Made by a program: the position numbers and the translations under genes. The notes beneath the pieces were generated by a model. It worked only from the letters and a program-made list of their open reading frames with translations. It was not told the DNA's origin and did no database searches. From assembly GCA_033977485.1 (NCBI GenBank), contig CM066990.1, forward strand, positions 13,830,001 to 13,894,000: DNA of 64,000 nucleotides, in the 5' to 3' direction. Positions 1 to 12,087 of this stretch are shown here, in pieces; position 1 is the stretch's first letter, and every line of letters begins with the position of its first letter. Source of the DNA: Hydrangea macrophylla. Its lineage: Eukaryota; Streptophyta; Magnoliopsida; Cornales; Hydrangeaceae.

Positions 1-2391
1 AAAAAATGGAAAAAACTGAACTCGCGCGCGCGATTCGCTCGCGCGGGCCGCTGGCGCGAGTTTGCCCCTTAGACGTTTTTTCTTTGTTTTTCTTTATTTG
101 AGCTCTCAGGTTTTTCTCGCGCCTAGCCTCGCGGGCGCGAGGTAGCTCGCTCGCGCGAGATATTGATTAACCAAAAAAAAAAAAAAAAACTTAGAATTCG
201 CGCGCGCGATAGCCGCTCGCGCGGACCGCTCGCGCGATTCCCCATTTTTCTGATATTTTCTTTTGTTTTCGCTATCAGTCCTCCACAACTGTTCTGATAG
301 GTTTTACTTTTCTGTTTTTATTTTTTACATACTTTTAAATCGAGTCTTTGATTGTTTTCATAATTCTGGTTATGTTTTATTTCCTTTTATAGCTTATTTT
401 CGTGTTGTCTTCATAGTTTTGTTTCTTCTTATAGTTTATTTAGTTTCGTTTAGCTTAGTTATAATTCTTTTAGCTATTTCTATTATTTTGTTTGTTTAAT
501 TTTTTTTTGTTAAGAAGTAACAGGTAACATTGAACTTTATAGCCATATTCTTTTGTGTTCACCTGTTCTATGCTTGTCAAGATCGAGGTACTATCGTTCC
601 TTCATTACGTACTTTCCGTTCTTTCGTTTTATTGTTTCATTAGGGACAATGAAAGGTTTAGGTTTGGGGGTATATACACACACACATTAGTTTATGCAAA
701 ATTTTAAAATTTTCCAATAAGTGTGTTTAAATAAACGATGTTATCGACGTTTTTGCAATATAAATTTGATACTTCTTGTTCAATAACTTTGATTGTTATA
801 GAATGGTAAACAAGAGAAGAGGTGATTAAACATTTGCTGAAGTTATGATATGACGTTTTAAGTTATGTATTGTTTGAATCGTAGTTTTATATCATAAATT
901 TGCACAATAACCTATGCACTGCACGTAGTCAATGGAATACATGTTTGATGTGAACTATAATATAATTCGGATTTCTAGATAACACATGGTGGAGACTAGA
1001 CCCGGTGAGCTTTTGAGCCTATCTTTTCTTTTTAGAGGGTTATAAATACGTTTTGTGTTTGTCGAATTTCATTGAAATAACGCATCTACTTGTTGTTTAG
1101 TCTCATTATTCTTGTTTTGGTTGATAGTCAAGTTAAAATATTTGTTACCATGCTAAATAATCTTCCATTGTAAACATTGAAGAACCATACGACTTTAGGA
1201 CATGATTTTAGGCCCTCTTTGTTTATTGTCGACCGATAAAAGATAAAATTTCCTTAGTTCGCCCTTTGAGCCGTTACAATGCCTCTTTTTCTTTGTTCAC
1301 CATTATCCTCTTTAAAAGCTCCAACTTGATCAACTTGGAGTATACCACTGGAAGAGTGATCAACTTTTAGTAGTATTAAGGCGATGTGTTGATTGAGAAG
1401 AAGAAGAAAATAAGATGCTATTGGGGTAGTTGCTTGGTATTCAATGAATAATCATTTGAGAAGCAAGAAAAGAAAAAGGAAAAGAAAACAAAATAAAAAG
1501 AAGAAGGTTGAAAAAAAAAAGAATGAGAAAAAGTATGAAAAGATGAATGTGGTAGAAGAGACGAATGAAAGAAATCGAACATGCCTTACAATGCCATTCT
1601 GAGATTGCCTACCTAGTATATCCTTTTTCATTACCTGAGCCACAATACAACCTTTGAAAAGTCCTATTTGATCCTGGAAAACATGGTTTAGGTATGTAAA
1701 CGATGGGAGGGGATTAAAACATGGTAATGATTAATTTTTCTTGATTGTTGGCATCCTATCCATGAGACTACTATTCTTTCGTGTCATGCGTCCTTTTCGA
1801 GTCATATGTGAGCATTTCTCGTTGTGAAAACATATTTCCTTTGCTCGCATATACTAGATAAATTACACCTGTTTCTGAGTGTTTCATTTGAGAGTGTAAT
1901 TAATTGTGAGATTCGTAGTCGAAGCATAGTTGGATGGTTATCCGATTTATATTCCAAGTTCATGACATGCGCGTGTTCATTGGACTACAACATCACACAC
2001 GTGCAATTTTATGAAAAATTCTATTGATTTATACAATTCATGTACTTGGGATTGTTTTTTCAGGACGTAAGTGAACGTTTGATTCTGTTTCTTCTTGTTC
2101 ATTATTCTATTTCGAATCATTGTTTTATAATTAGGAGTATTGGATGTTATGTTTTTCTTTTTAATAAAACTTTTTAAATTTCTAAGTTAATAAAGATGGT
2201 TGTGGGAGACTTGTTGATGAGAACCCTCACGAGACTTCACTCGTCCGACTAGGGACACCTAGAGGTTTAAAAGGCTTGTTGCATACGCTAAATGCAATCG
2301 TGATCCATGCGAAAATGGAGTAGTATTTTATTAGTAGTTAGTTTTTATTTTAGTTTTGCTCGAGGACTAGCAAAATGTAGGTTTGGGGGTG
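1..2391 (+). mobile_element. 3' internal non-coding region of Athila-like family A element
   Basis: No supportable ORF. This stretch is the 3' untranslated internal part of a family A element whose 5' part lies left of the window. It is the inverse counterpart of 40445-42600. The shared landmarks, in order, are GC-rich CGCGCGAG clusters, a long AT-rich middle and a conserved stretch near 2200-2390, seen inverted at about 40452-40640. It ends in a polypurine tract (GGTTTGGGGG) abutting the LTR. CG-rich palindrome clusters sit at 22-60, 116-161 and 198-238. There is a short CA microsatellite near 674-686. Confidence 0.75.
2379..2391 (+). other. Polypurine tract of family A element
   Basis: A purine run (AGGTTTGGGGG) directly precedes the LTR start TGATCGGG. 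It is the expected plus-strand primer site. The inverted equivalent is at 40445-40458. Confidence 0.7.
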
Positions 2392-3606
2392 TGATCGGGA
2401 GAGAACTAATCCTAATTATACGCCTTAATTCACAGTTGTTAGTACTTTTTATCCTGTTTTTGTATATTTTTACTTCATTTTCTATTTTCTGACAGGTTTT
2501 GGAAGAAATCAAGTATATCAGGCTAAACAGGGTGAAAAAGCAGAAGAAAAGAAGCTGAAAAATCCACATCGCGCGCGCGATTCGCTCGCGCGAAAACCCA
2601 GATATCGCTCGCGCGATCCGCGCGCGCAAAGTCCTAAATGTCGCGCTCGCGCGGTCCGCTCGCGCGATCCGTACAGAAATCAAAGTTGCGTATTTCAGTA
2701 TATTGAAGACTCCTGTGCAAACGAAACTGCTGAACGACGTCTAGACTGTAAATTACATCAGTTTCAGTCTGTTTCGGGTTAGGAAGGCTTCCAAAACTTG
2801 TTGTAAATCTATATATGCCCTATTTTATTATAATTAAAGGGTTAGACATTGTTGGTCATTGATAGATCATCCTACATACAACCAAGATCTAGGGTTCCAA
2901 TGAAACCCTAGCCAAGGAATAGGGAGTATTTTATGTTTTTACTTTAGTTTTATTATGTATGGATGACAGTTACATGTTTAGAGGATTTTTATAAATAAAT
3001 CGTACTTGTAGTGATTAAATCATTACTTTCAGAATTTATTCTTGTCTTAGATCTATTTTGACTGTGATGTGCTCAACGATCTATGCTTGCTGTGCTTGTT
3101 TAGATTGTTTACATGTGATGGTGCTTTATTGATTTGTGCTATCAAGTATCCGAATAGTCCATGCCTAGGTTAGACGGATTAGATCACAACCCTAGTTTAG
3201 TGTGGGATAATTCGTGCTAACCGAAGATGGATTATGTTGGTGCTTGAACCATGATTATCTTCTTGTCGGAGGAATTGGGCTTGTAGCTACAATTCCCCAT
3301 TATCATCCAACTCAATAAGCTAAAGTAATTCATAAATATTCCTATTATGAAGCTAGTGGTGGATTTGCAATCCTAGGTTTCTTAAACTTATTATAAAAAT
3401 AAATATTTAATTGCTTTCATAGTTTAGATTTACTTTTATTGTTATTAGTTTAATTAAATTCAAATCAAAATTCGTTTTTATAATTAATTAGATTTAGGTT
3501 TTAAGATTAAAACACGGTAGTTAATCAATCTCTGTGGGTTCGACCTTTACTTCCACACTGCAAATCTTTTGAAAAGTACAGAACACTTTTTATATCTTGA
3601 TTCTGA
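2392..3606 (+). repeat. Family A 3' LTR (Athila-like, +)
   Basis: LTR of about 1.2 kb, starting TGATCGGGAGAG and ending near TATATCTTGATTCTGA. It is homologous along its length to 39007-40342 (+) and 60677-62011 (-). The terminal CA is eroded to CT. A TATA box lies at 2809-2817. A cluster of CGCGCGAG-type palindromes (2569-2669) sits about 140-240 bp upstream of it. To the right the sequence switches directly into Ogre/Tat reverse transcriptase, so this LTR marks an insertion into that gene. Confidence 0.85.
2809..2817 (+). promoter_or_regulatory. TATA box of family A LTR
   Basis: CTATATATG follows a conserved block (TTCCAAAACTTG) seen in all three family A LTRs, at equivalent positions 39411-39420 and 61599-61608. 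Confidence 0.6.
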
Positions 3607-4090
3607 CTAGATCAGTATGTTCCCCAAGGTGTGGTGAACGTAGTCTTTTCCCGATCCTCTGGCGCCATTAGAATCTGATTGTACCCCGAAATGCCATCCA
3701 TGAACGACAACAGCTCATGTCCCGCGGTGTTATCCACTAAGACATCGATGTGGGGAAGCGAAAAGTCATCCTTAGGACTGGCTTTGTTTAGATCATGGAA
3801 TTCGACGCACACACAAACCTTTCCATCCTTTTTCGGGACTGGCACAATATTGGCAACCCATTCCGAATACTCGGTAACAATGATGAACCCTGCCTTGAAT
3901 TGTTTCTCCACTTCTTCTTTGACCTTGAGTGCCCATTCTGGCCTCATGCGCCTCAATTTCTGCTTGATGGGTTTAGAATTGGGAAGGAGGGGAATGCGAT
4001 GTTGGACGATGTCGGGATCGACCCCAAGCATATCCTCGTAAGACCAAGTGAAAACATCTTTGAATTCTTTAGCAAGAGTGTCAATTTTCC
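3607..4090 (-). pseudogene. pol: Ogre/Tat pol: N-terminal part of reverse transcriptase, truncated
   Basis: The reading frame at 4031-3612 encodes the fingers part of a Ty3/gypsy RT. It starts with MLGVDPDIVQHRIPLLP, has the PVPKKDGK motif and the LNKASPKDD block, and ends at the GYNQILMAPEDREKTTF region just before TPWGTY. These blocks match the Ogre/Retand branch of Tat. The palm motif with the catalytic YxDD is absent because the gene is cut at 3606 by the family A insertion. A frameshift near 4040-4065 separates it from the upstream linker, whose sequence continues in another frame (4552-3953). It cannot make active polymerase. Confidence 0.85.
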
Positions 4091-5026
4091 TTTTTCTTTT
4101 TTATTAAGAGTTGAGCCAATTTGCACAATTTGTGGATTATCTTTTTCACCCAGGTTAATTGATAAAATATCTTTGATTATTTCATAAGTAGGTGGTTTTT
4201 CAATTAGTTGCTTAAGTTCAATTAGGAGATCCTCAGAGGGATTTGTGCATTCATAAGTATTAGACACAGAGGAGTAAGCAGACTCGTCTTTCATTTCATT
4301 CATGACAGGTGGAGTGATTACATTAGACAGTGGTGAGCTTACAGCAGCCGACTCTAGTACAGACTCGATAATTGGAAGCACAGACTCTGGGGGAACAGGG
4401 GATAGGGAGAAAGATGGCTCTACAGCCTGGTTGCTCAGACCCTCCTCAGTTGGCTTGATCTGATCATCTTGGCTCTTGGCCCTCTTTTCTTCTTTTTCTT
4501 CGGCGAACTCTTCCCACATTTTCTCGATGGCTTTAGTGTCTAGATACTCCAACCAGTCTTCCTCCGGGGTTTTCTCAAATTCTTCAGGATAAAACGGATC
4601 TTGATAGGGGGTCTTTTGCAGTCAGCGAAGATTTTCCAGCCTGGGGTACCTTTTTCCAGTGGCCTGATGGATCCAAGGTTCTGGGAACACAAAATAGGGA
4701 AAATCATTCCCTTCTTTGATGAATTTCCCATTCAAGGTTTTGCGGTATGTTGGGAGACTCCTCACTCTTTTCTTCCATGGCCTCTGTAGCTCGACATCTT
4801 TTTCAGTGGGCTTATACCCTAACCCAAAAGTGCCTTGTTGCCCTTTGATATGAGGGAACTCACGAATCCCTTGCTAGCATCGACCCAATCCCATCCCAGG
4901 GAAGTATTTTATTTTGCGGACGATGTTGACAACTACAGAGTGGATCTCGGGGAACCTGTCTTCATCATTGATCATGTGGACTTCTTCCATGAAGAATCCC
5001 CTGATTTCTCCTTCTAGCTCAGGTAT
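4066..5026 (-). pseudogene. Ogre/Tat pol: variable linker between protease and RT
   Basis: This is an acidic, low-complexity linker typical of Tat/Ogre polyproteins between protease and RT. The frame at 4552-4066 reads MEYLDTKAIEKMWEEFAEEK, then a Ser/Pro-rich stretch, then a LLIELKQLIEKPPTYEIIKD-like block that leads into RT in related elements. Upstream, 4731-4540 is another piece in a shifted frame. I see no catalytic motif. It is assigned by position and by the fusion into RT. Confidence 0.6.
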
Positions 5027-5759
5027 TTAGATTTCAAAGATGGGAGCGTAGTTTGGAAAAGCTTCATTATCCCAACTATTGCCGAGGATGATTTTTACCT
5101 CCTTCTCATGAATGTACTTGATCATTTGGTGCATAGTGGATGATACAGCTTTGTTGACATGTAGCCAGGACCTCCCGATCAACAAATTGAACGAGGCAGG
5201 TATGTCTATAACTTGAAAGATTTCGGTGCTAACCAAAGATCCTACTCGGATTTGGAGAGAAATAGTCCCCATCACATTTCTCTTGGTATTATCATAAGCC
5301 CTCATGGATTGCATAGATGGTGTGATGTCAAGGACATTGACCCCCCAAGGCGGTGGTAGTCCTTAGAGCACAAACATTTAGGGCGAAGCCTGTATCGACT
5401 AGACAGAATGGCACCTGCTGTCCCTTACATCCAATAGTGATGTACCAAGCTTTGTTATGTGTAGACCCTTCCGGCGGCAGGTCTCCATCAAAAAATGTAA
5501 TGATTGGGTCAGGGGTGAGTGCGCCCAAGAAAGCCACCATGTCTTCCGGTGCAGTGTCGATGGGGACCTTAATTCCAGCCAAGGCATTCAACACAGCTTG
5601 CCTATGCTTGTAGGATGTTACCATGATGTCCCACATCGAGAGATGTGCTTGTGTTTTCTTCAATTGCTTTATCAATTCATTGTCTTCTTTGATGATCTCA
5701 TCCATTTTTCCCTTCCCCTTGTCTTTGATCGGACTTTTTTTGATTACTTCAGTGGTAGG
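5027..5759 (-). pseudogene. Ogre/Tat aspartic protease (frameshifted)
   Basis: The retroviral-type aspartic protease domain processes the Gag-Pol polyprotein. The first frame (5705-5328) contains the substrate-binding lead-in GDLPPEGSTHNKAWYI and the active-site triad in VDTGFALNVCAL, where the lineage usually reads VDNGSALNVCPL. The second frame (5314-5027) continues with a MRAYDNTKRNVMGTI block and a NLLIGRSWLH block, the C-terminal half of the domain. The two are separated by a one-base shift at a run of six C on the + strand (near 5341-5346), a likely slippage error. The domain is complete in content but not in frame. Confidence 0.8.
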
Positions 5760-6212
5760 CTACGGAGGCTGGTAATGACAGCCTGACCTAGTCAGATGAT
5801 CAATCTCGGCAGGAGTAGGCCTTTCTACAGTCCCATCTTCTTTGAACCAATCATAATCTGTTCCCACAAATGGTTTCTCTGGTTCGTTCCATATAGAAGC
5901 ATTGCTTTCATTATTGGGATCATACCATTTGAGGTCCACTGCCCCTAGACCATGTTCTTCCAAGAAGAATAGATCTTGTTCATCAGCTAGCTGTTGCTGC
6001 CACTCATCATCTCCTCCTTCAATCAGATGAATTTCCATAGATTTCGGGATATCAATGAGGGGTAAAGGTTGACCTAAGGAGGTGATATAGATAGCAGGGT
6101 TGAAGGATACATGGTTGGACTCAATGAGGCTGATATTTTGGTGGTTTAGAAGGGGATTTTGAGTGTTATGGGGCTGCTTTGGAGGTGGCTCAATGATATC
6201 TAGTCAATGAGG
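5760..6212 (-). pseudogene. Ogre/Tat gag-protease junction region
   Basis: The frame at 6038-5760 (MEIHLIEGGDDEWQQQLADE) is acidic and rich in Trp and Asp. It is in the same frame as the protease segment at 5705, separated by an in-frame TAG at 5760-5762. It lies between the gag zinc-knuckle region and the protease. In this lineage such spacers have no known enzymatic role. Confidence 0.55.
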
Positions 6213-7400
6213 ACTTGGATATCATGGCGAAGGCACATGCAATCATCGGTATTGTGGCCAGGGGCTTGGTGGTAGGTGCATCTTTTGGACATATTGCAGT
6301 TCGACGGGAGCGGGGTATTTCGAGGCTGGAGTAGTTGGAGGTGGCCCTTTTTAAGGAGGCGATCTAAGGCTGAGGAGAGGGGGATTTCTAGCTTGGAAAA
6401 ATTACGAGGAGGATTTTTTTGGAAAGGGAGATTGGGCGAGTTTGCCTAGTTGAGGGGTTGGTATGGCCTAGGGGGGTATGCTATGGGTTGACTACTAAGA
6501 GCATTGACATTTGGAGGATTGCGGGAGTAGTTGGGCCTTTTTGACTGACTCGGAGGCTCTTCCTTCTTGATCTTTCCTTCCCTGATAGTGTCTTCAATTC
6601 GAGTTCCAACTTCAAACAGCTCGTCAAAGGTGGAGATGGACTGATAAAACAATTTCTCATGGTAGAGTGGTTACAGGTTCCGAATTAGCATTCTCAACTA
6701 GTCGATGGGTCATTTGGGCCACTTTATTCCTCCATCTGCTCAGAAATGCAGTGAAGGATTCATTGCTATTCTGTCGAGTAGTTTTCAAATCACTGATAGT
6801 GACATCAAGTTCTTGATTATAGGAATAGTGATCAACGAATACCCGAACTATGTCTTCCCATGCCCGAGTTTTGGAAGCTTCCAAGGTAAGGAACCATGAC
6901 AGTGCAGACTTCGCGAGAGTTTATGGGAACAGCATTGCAATGTGCTCATGAGTGCAGTCCCTTGATTGAAAAATGTTCATACGCAGCTTTACATGGCTTT
7001 TCAGATTTCCGGTTCCATCAAAACGGTCAATGGTAGGCATCTTGAAGTTTTTCGGCAGCTTCAGCTTAACAGGCTCAAAAAGTCCTTCCAAGTCTAGCAT
7101 GTAATCATCAATCCCTTTACTCTTCCTCAATACGCTTTCCAGCTTGTCGACTTTGTCCATTTTCTCTTGGAACTTTTTCTCATATGTGGGCGACGGGGTC
7201 CCTTGAAACCAGTCTTCTTCTCCATTATTCTCGGGATGCGGTATGAATCCGAACGGTGGTGGTGGGAACTCAGGGGGACACTGCTGCCGCTGCTGTTTCA
7301 GTTCTTCCATAAACTTCAGGACCTGTGCCAGGTTGTCGAATTACTGGCTTATGGTGGCTCCTAATTCAGTGACCTTGCTTTCTAGCTCTTCATGATTCAT
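6213..7400 (-). pseudogene. gag: Ogre/Tat gag (capsid-nucleocapsid), degenerate
   Basis: Structural protein of the virus-like particle. The probable start is ATG at 7400 (MNHEELESKVTELGATISQ, then TAA). The frame continues with a proline-rich segment, a coiled-coil-like KKFQEKMDKVDKLESVLRK and the capsid core (PTIDRFDGTGN; ALSWFLTLE; WEDIVRVFVDHYSYNQELD). Toward the C-terminus is a CHHC-type knuckle, CTYHQAPGHNTDDC (near 6260-6300), typical of Tat/Ogre. Breaks: TAA just after residue 19; TAA near 6921, where the family has Gln; a frameshift near 6655; TAG near 6446 and 6210. The gene is not functional. Confidence 0.8.
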
Positions 7401-8832
7401 GTTGAAATGACTTGTTGGGCTGATTCTGACCAAACGATTATCTGAATTTCTGACCCAGGATGAAGATCCCAGCTGTTGGATTTGAGAATCTATAGTGACC
7501 CTACAGATTCGGGAGGATTTGTATTAGATTCTGGCAGTGATGGCTTTAGATATACAAATGACAGTGATGTTAACAGATGTGGACTAACTTGTGTACAGCC
7601 TGACTAAAACAGTGCGTGTAGACCGATAGGAATGGTGCATGCAAATGAGACAAGGATGTGGATGTAAGCCCTAATCTATATGATGCTCCTATTTCTAACA
7701 GATAGTAGTTAAACGAATAAGGTCCTAACCATATAGAGTGTGACAACTTTGTTTTCCAGTATGATCACTAAGAGATAACAGGGGTTTCCAGGGTTTTATG
7801 AAGGTTTCTAGGACATACTGGGCATTTCTGGTTGGTTTGGACAATGTTTCAGAGAGAAACTGGCATATCAAGGCATTTTTGGTTGGTTTGGACACAGGGT
7901 TTTGGAGAGAAACTGGCATATCAAGGCATTTCTGGTTGGTTTGGACAGGGTTTCGGAGAGAAACTGGCTTATCAGGGCATTTCTGGTTGGTTTGGACAGA
8001 ATTTCTGGGAGAAACTAGCATATCAGGGCATTTCTGGTTGGTTTGGACAGGGTTTCGAAGAGAAACTGGCATATCAGGGCATTTCTGGTTGGTTTGGACA
8101 GAGTTTCTGGGAGAAACTGGTTAATTTGGTTATATCTGGGATATCTGAACAGAGTTTATGGGAGAAAGAGGTTAATATGGTTATATCTGGGATATTTGGA
8201 CAGAGTTTTTGGGAGAAACAGGTTAATATGTGGTGATGGTGATCATACTGTCTAGCAGATTTTCATACTCCTATGTCTTAGGACCGACAAACAAGGTTTG
8301 CGGTGTATAACTTTGTGAGCATAGAACAGACATCCTTGTCATGGTGCCTAGGCAGGTCAACTCAATGTGATCACATGTGAGTGATTGCTTTGGGGATCAT
8401 AAGAAAGAGGTTCTGTCTCATGCCACATAAGCGTCTACACCGCACAGGTAATCCCGTCAGGGCATACAGTAGTTATATCACATTGTCCTATCTGAAAAGA
8501 TAAATGAAAAGTCCTATGAAAGGTTCTATAGGAATCTATATGCAGAGGCTGGGTTTAGTCAAAGAGGGTCCGTTGACGAGAGTTCCAATATACCGTTAGA
8601 GAGACAATACGACATCGTTTACTCTTTTTGATATACCTTGGAAGGTACAGTATCAATGATGACTTATGCCCTGGCACAGCAAGACCTGAACAATGTCAGC
8701 GCCGCGTTTCAGACACAGTTGGAGGAAAAATGTAGAAGTGCAATGCGGTGAACCAGACACAGTAAAAAGATAATTTTAAGGATGCTTCTTATGAGTCAAA
8801 CCTCTGTATTATTTTGTTTTAAAATAAAAAAT
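7401..8832 (-). mobile_element. 5' leader of the Ogre/Tat element
   Basis: 1.4 kb between PBS and gag. No long ORF is supported here. Ogre elements often carry an extra ORF upstream of gag, but none is visible intact. The middle is occupied by the 51-bp tandem array described separately. The rest (8246-8830) shows nothing recognisable. Confidence 0.6.
7795..8240 (-). repeat. 51-bp tandem repeat array in Ogre leader
   Basis: About five copies of a roughly 51-bp unit (core GGCATTTCTGGTTGGTTTGG ... GAGAAACTGG, + strand), followed by two or three diverged copies (GGTTATATCTGGGATAT ... GGGAGAAA). Because 51 is divisible by 3, the minus strand stays open through the conserved copies and would encode a 17-residue repeat of the form MPVSLRNPVQTNQKCPD. 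I treat it as a non-coding minisatellite, since no start context or flanking ORF supports translation. Confidence 0.85.
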
Positions 8833-8849
8833 CCCCAGTAGAGTCGCCA
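8833..8849 (-). other. Primer binding site, tRNA-Arg type (Ogre)
   Basis: On the minus strand TGGCGACTCTACTGGGG lies 3 bp from the LTR end. It fits the tRNA-Arg-type PBS used by Ogre elements. A near copy, TGGCAACTCTGCTGGGG, serves the Ogre-2 element at 35324-35340. Confidence 0.8.
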
Positions 8850-8852
8850 GAC

Positions 8853-11800
8853 TGTGGACACACGGAATTCCACTTCTTTTGTTTTTGTTTGAAATTGATT
8901 TGGATCAAAGAAAGAAAAGGAAGGATCTGTTGAAAACAGATACAGAGTCACCACTTGGTCTTTAAGGAACCAAGAAACCTAATTTGACTCACCCAAATGG
9001 ATAAAGGGCAACGGTCTTTCATAACCAAAGATCTTGGCTTGGGGTTTTGGTACGAGAGAGGAAGGAGCCTTTGTCACGAATAAAACACCCTCAACTCACC
9101 CCGTCTTTCGACGGGCCTCAATTAGCATCCAAATAATCATCTTTTACTATGTTTGGTTCGACAGTTAATATTTATGATAGGTACATTACATCACATAAGA
9201 AACTTAAAATAGAAGATCTAAAGATAAAATATCATTCATAAGATCTAAGCCAAGTATCACACAATGCAAAGTGAAAGATCACACGAACAAACCTAGGAAA
9301 AATCGTCTAGTCACATATCAAGTAATTAAGTTTCCCTAATCTAAAGGGGACACGAATTGTTCTTGAAACAAAAAGGATCAAAGTATGCTTAGCAAGCTTG
9401 AATGATGCATGTTAATCTTTGAGGAAAAGAAGACCTCTCAATCCCCGAGACGGATGAGAAAGGAAGATTAGATCGAGGGGAAACATGAACGTATGATCAA
9501 GTTCATTCCTTATAATCTTCTTAGATTAGGAGTCACAAAAGCCCCAAACTTTGCATGGATGCAATGCATGTATCTAGAATGTGCCAAGGTTGTAGTGTGT
9601 TTTGTGTTCATGGACTTTCTAAAGTGTCTTAGAAATCTAAAATATGCATGAATGCATGGGGGAAATTATCATGGGATATGTACAAATATAGTATGGACCA
9701 CTTTCTAAGGTATGAACTAATTTGAAGTACATTTAAGCATCAAATCAAAGTATGGAAGTAAAATTATGCTTGCTGTGAATAGTGGACAGAATAGTAACAT
9801 GATATTTTAGAAATTGAAAAGAGGGGTTAGGAATGTTTTCAATGCATGATTTTTTATGGGGGTCTTCCTTATTGTGTCTGAAACATAACCCAAAAATCCA
9901 ATCTTTAATAACTGTCATAGATTGAGAGAAATCATATAAACAATAGAGGTTATACAGAAACAGAGTCCGTACTGTCGACTGAAATGTTAGAAAATCTTAG
10001 AAGATGAAAACGAAAGATCTAGAGGCCCATATTATACAGAAAATTTCCTAAGACATTGAAGTTCAAGGAAAAAATAAGTTGGGACCACTCTTTTTGGAAA
10101 AGATTTCTGTAAAACTAGTTGAAAGTCAACCTAGCTGCTGTGACAGCAGAGGCAAAATGTTTGGAAGGAATGTTTGGACAAAAATGGACCCCTTTCAAGT
10201 GTTCCCAAGTCAAGCCAAAAATCATGGGTGTTCTATAATGAGTTAGAAAGACTTTTCAAGTGGTCTTGCATTCATATATTGAGTATTGAACTCAAAATAA
10301 TTCTTTGAAGTTAAATGACTCACTGTTTTGAAGGTTTTGAGAAAACAAAGTTTATTTCTTGAAATCAAGATGAGGGGTTTAAGAGGGGGATTTTGAAAAG
10401 GGGGTTTTGAAAACATATTTTCAATACTTAATGAAAATTATAATCACTTAAAATGTCAACATTTGACTCACATCAAGAACCTCCAAGATTATTGGAAAGT
10501 ATTATTCCCATTTTAAGACAACTTCATGAATACATAGGAATGTATTGAAGTTGAAATCATCATCTATCAAACATGTTTTTGAGGTCAATAGCTACTATCC
10601 ATAAGGATTCACTCACCTCAAACTTCATGTCATCATCTAGATGATGATAAACTAGTAAGTAAATAAACAAACAAAAAAGAAATGAGGTAAGAGAAGATGA
10701 ACAAATATAAACAAATAAATAGATAGCAATCAATAGATGATATTTTTGATGTATTGGACTTGTAGTTTGGTGTTTCACTCATATGTGGTGACATTGGACA
10801 TGGAAGTAGATTCCTCTCTCTTAAATGCTCACTAAAATGGTGGTTGGGTGTATAGAATATGAAGTAAGTGGAAGTAATGAAGTAAAAACAAAGTTTAGAA
10901 CTCACTATTTTGTTTGGAAATCAAAGAAGGAAGCTTCTTTTCTCTCTATTCTAACCTTATCTCTACAACTTTCTCTCCAAAACTTTTCAAAGCTTGCATT
11001 TGACACTCCCAAAATGAGAAGTCAAGGGGGGTTTATATAGGCCAATTTGGGGTGGTTTTGGGATTTTAGAAGTACTCCCATTGGTCCCAAACATCTATGA
11101 ACATAGAACTACGTCGTTTTGGTTTTTAATTAATAAAAATGAAACCCCAAAAGAAATTACAAAAATATAACATTCTGGGGGAGAGTGTCGCGGTGGTACT
11201 GGGCCTGTGCCGTAGTGGTACTGCTCCTCATTCGTCCACATAATCCTTTTTAGGCCGCCAGAGGTTCCGGTATTCACGAAAAGGCCCTATTTTGTCCGAA
11301 ATTCACAGAAAATGCATACGAACTCCAAATTGAGGTTGTGATATACCGTTGGAAATGTAATGGAGTCTATTTTACATGAAAAATAGTTCGGAGATAGGTC
11401 ACTTTGAAAATTTTTGCGATATTCACGATAAAAGCCGATTTGATCGCCTTTTTTGCCTTCGGAAATTCATAATAAATTCGTTTGAAATCCAACAATTATG
11501 TGCGATATACCGTCGGAAAGCTATTGACCTGTAGTATCTATGAAAAATATTTGAAAAATGATACGATGCTCCAGTTTCAAAGTCAATTTTTGGTCAAACT
11601 GGTCAAACTGGTCAAACCTGGGATTACCGGGAAGTTCTGGAAACCTCTGGGAGCTCTCAGGAGCTGACGTTTTCGATCGATTTTCTTTTAAAACTCATTT
11701 TAGTATTTTCCACATGATCTAGAATAATTCCAGAACTTTTTGGCAAATTTGGACGATTTTGGTCAAACCTTGGTCAAACTTGGTCAAACCGGTCAACGGG

Positions 11801-12087
11801 GACTTTCTGGGAACTTCCGGGACTTTCGGGGGTCTCTGGGAGCCGACAATTTCATCCGATCTTGCTCTAGAACTCATTTTATTGTTTTTCTAATGACGTA
11901 GCGTGTTTCCAGAACATTTGGTTTGAATCTGGGAGCGTTCGGGTTTTCAGGGGTATTTTGGTCATTCTGAGCTTTTTGAGAGATATAACTAACTTCCAGG
12001 AGTCCTTTTTGAGTCTTTTTTTATCATTGTGAACCACCAAGCTATGGGTCTCCTAAATCTGATAGCTGACAAAATGGGGTGTCTACA
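8853..12087 (-). repeat. Ogre/Tat 5' LTR, 3.2 kb
   Basis: Bounded by TGTGGACAC ... GGTGTCTACA on the + strand (TGTAGACACCCC ... CCACA on the minus). A probable TATA box is at 11032-11040 (minus CTATATAAA). Upstream of it are a short GGTACTG-type repeat (11184-11225) and a roughly 180-bp tandem duplication (about 11580-11930) that combines GGTCAAAC repeats with GGGAACTTCCGGGAC-like palindromes. A second internal duplication has GATATACCGT(T/C)GGAAA at about 11340 and 11505. No ORF is supported in these 3.2 kb. The single copy here has no partner in the window. Confidence 0.85.
11032..11040 (-). promoter_or_regulatory. Probable TATA box of the Ogre LTR
   Basis: Minus-strand CTATATAAA, followed by a purine/pyrimidine transition. 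It is the only well-formed TATA box in the middle of this LTR. Confidence 0.5.

Larger units (their letters stand above)
3607..12087 (-). mobile_element. Ogre/Tat-like Ty3/gypsy element, 5' portion (truncated)
   Basis: In minus orientation the order is LTR (12087-8853), PBS, repeat-bearing leader, gag, protease, linker, and the start of RT. The sequence stops at 3606, where the family A LTR begins. RNase H, integrase and the 3' LTR must lie beyond the left edge of the window or be lost. The lineage is assigned from the tRNA-Arg-type PBS (TGGCGACTCTACTGGGG), the 3.2-kb LTR and the RT signature VPVPKKDGKV followed by LNKASPKDDFSLPHID. The coding regions carry several stops and frameshifts, so this copy is dead. 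Confidence 0.85.

Noticed and set aside
2345..2683. Arg/Ala-rich frame (ARAxRARI) through the CGCGCGAG cluster, also 48527-49027 and 42336-42599
   Set aside because: Translation of CG-rich palindromes gives such residues in any frame. The frames cross LTR boundaries.
7798..8255. Plus-strand ORFs with GISGWFGQ-like repeats
   Set aside because: Mirror of the 51-bp minisatellite on the strand opposite the element. No start or domain support.
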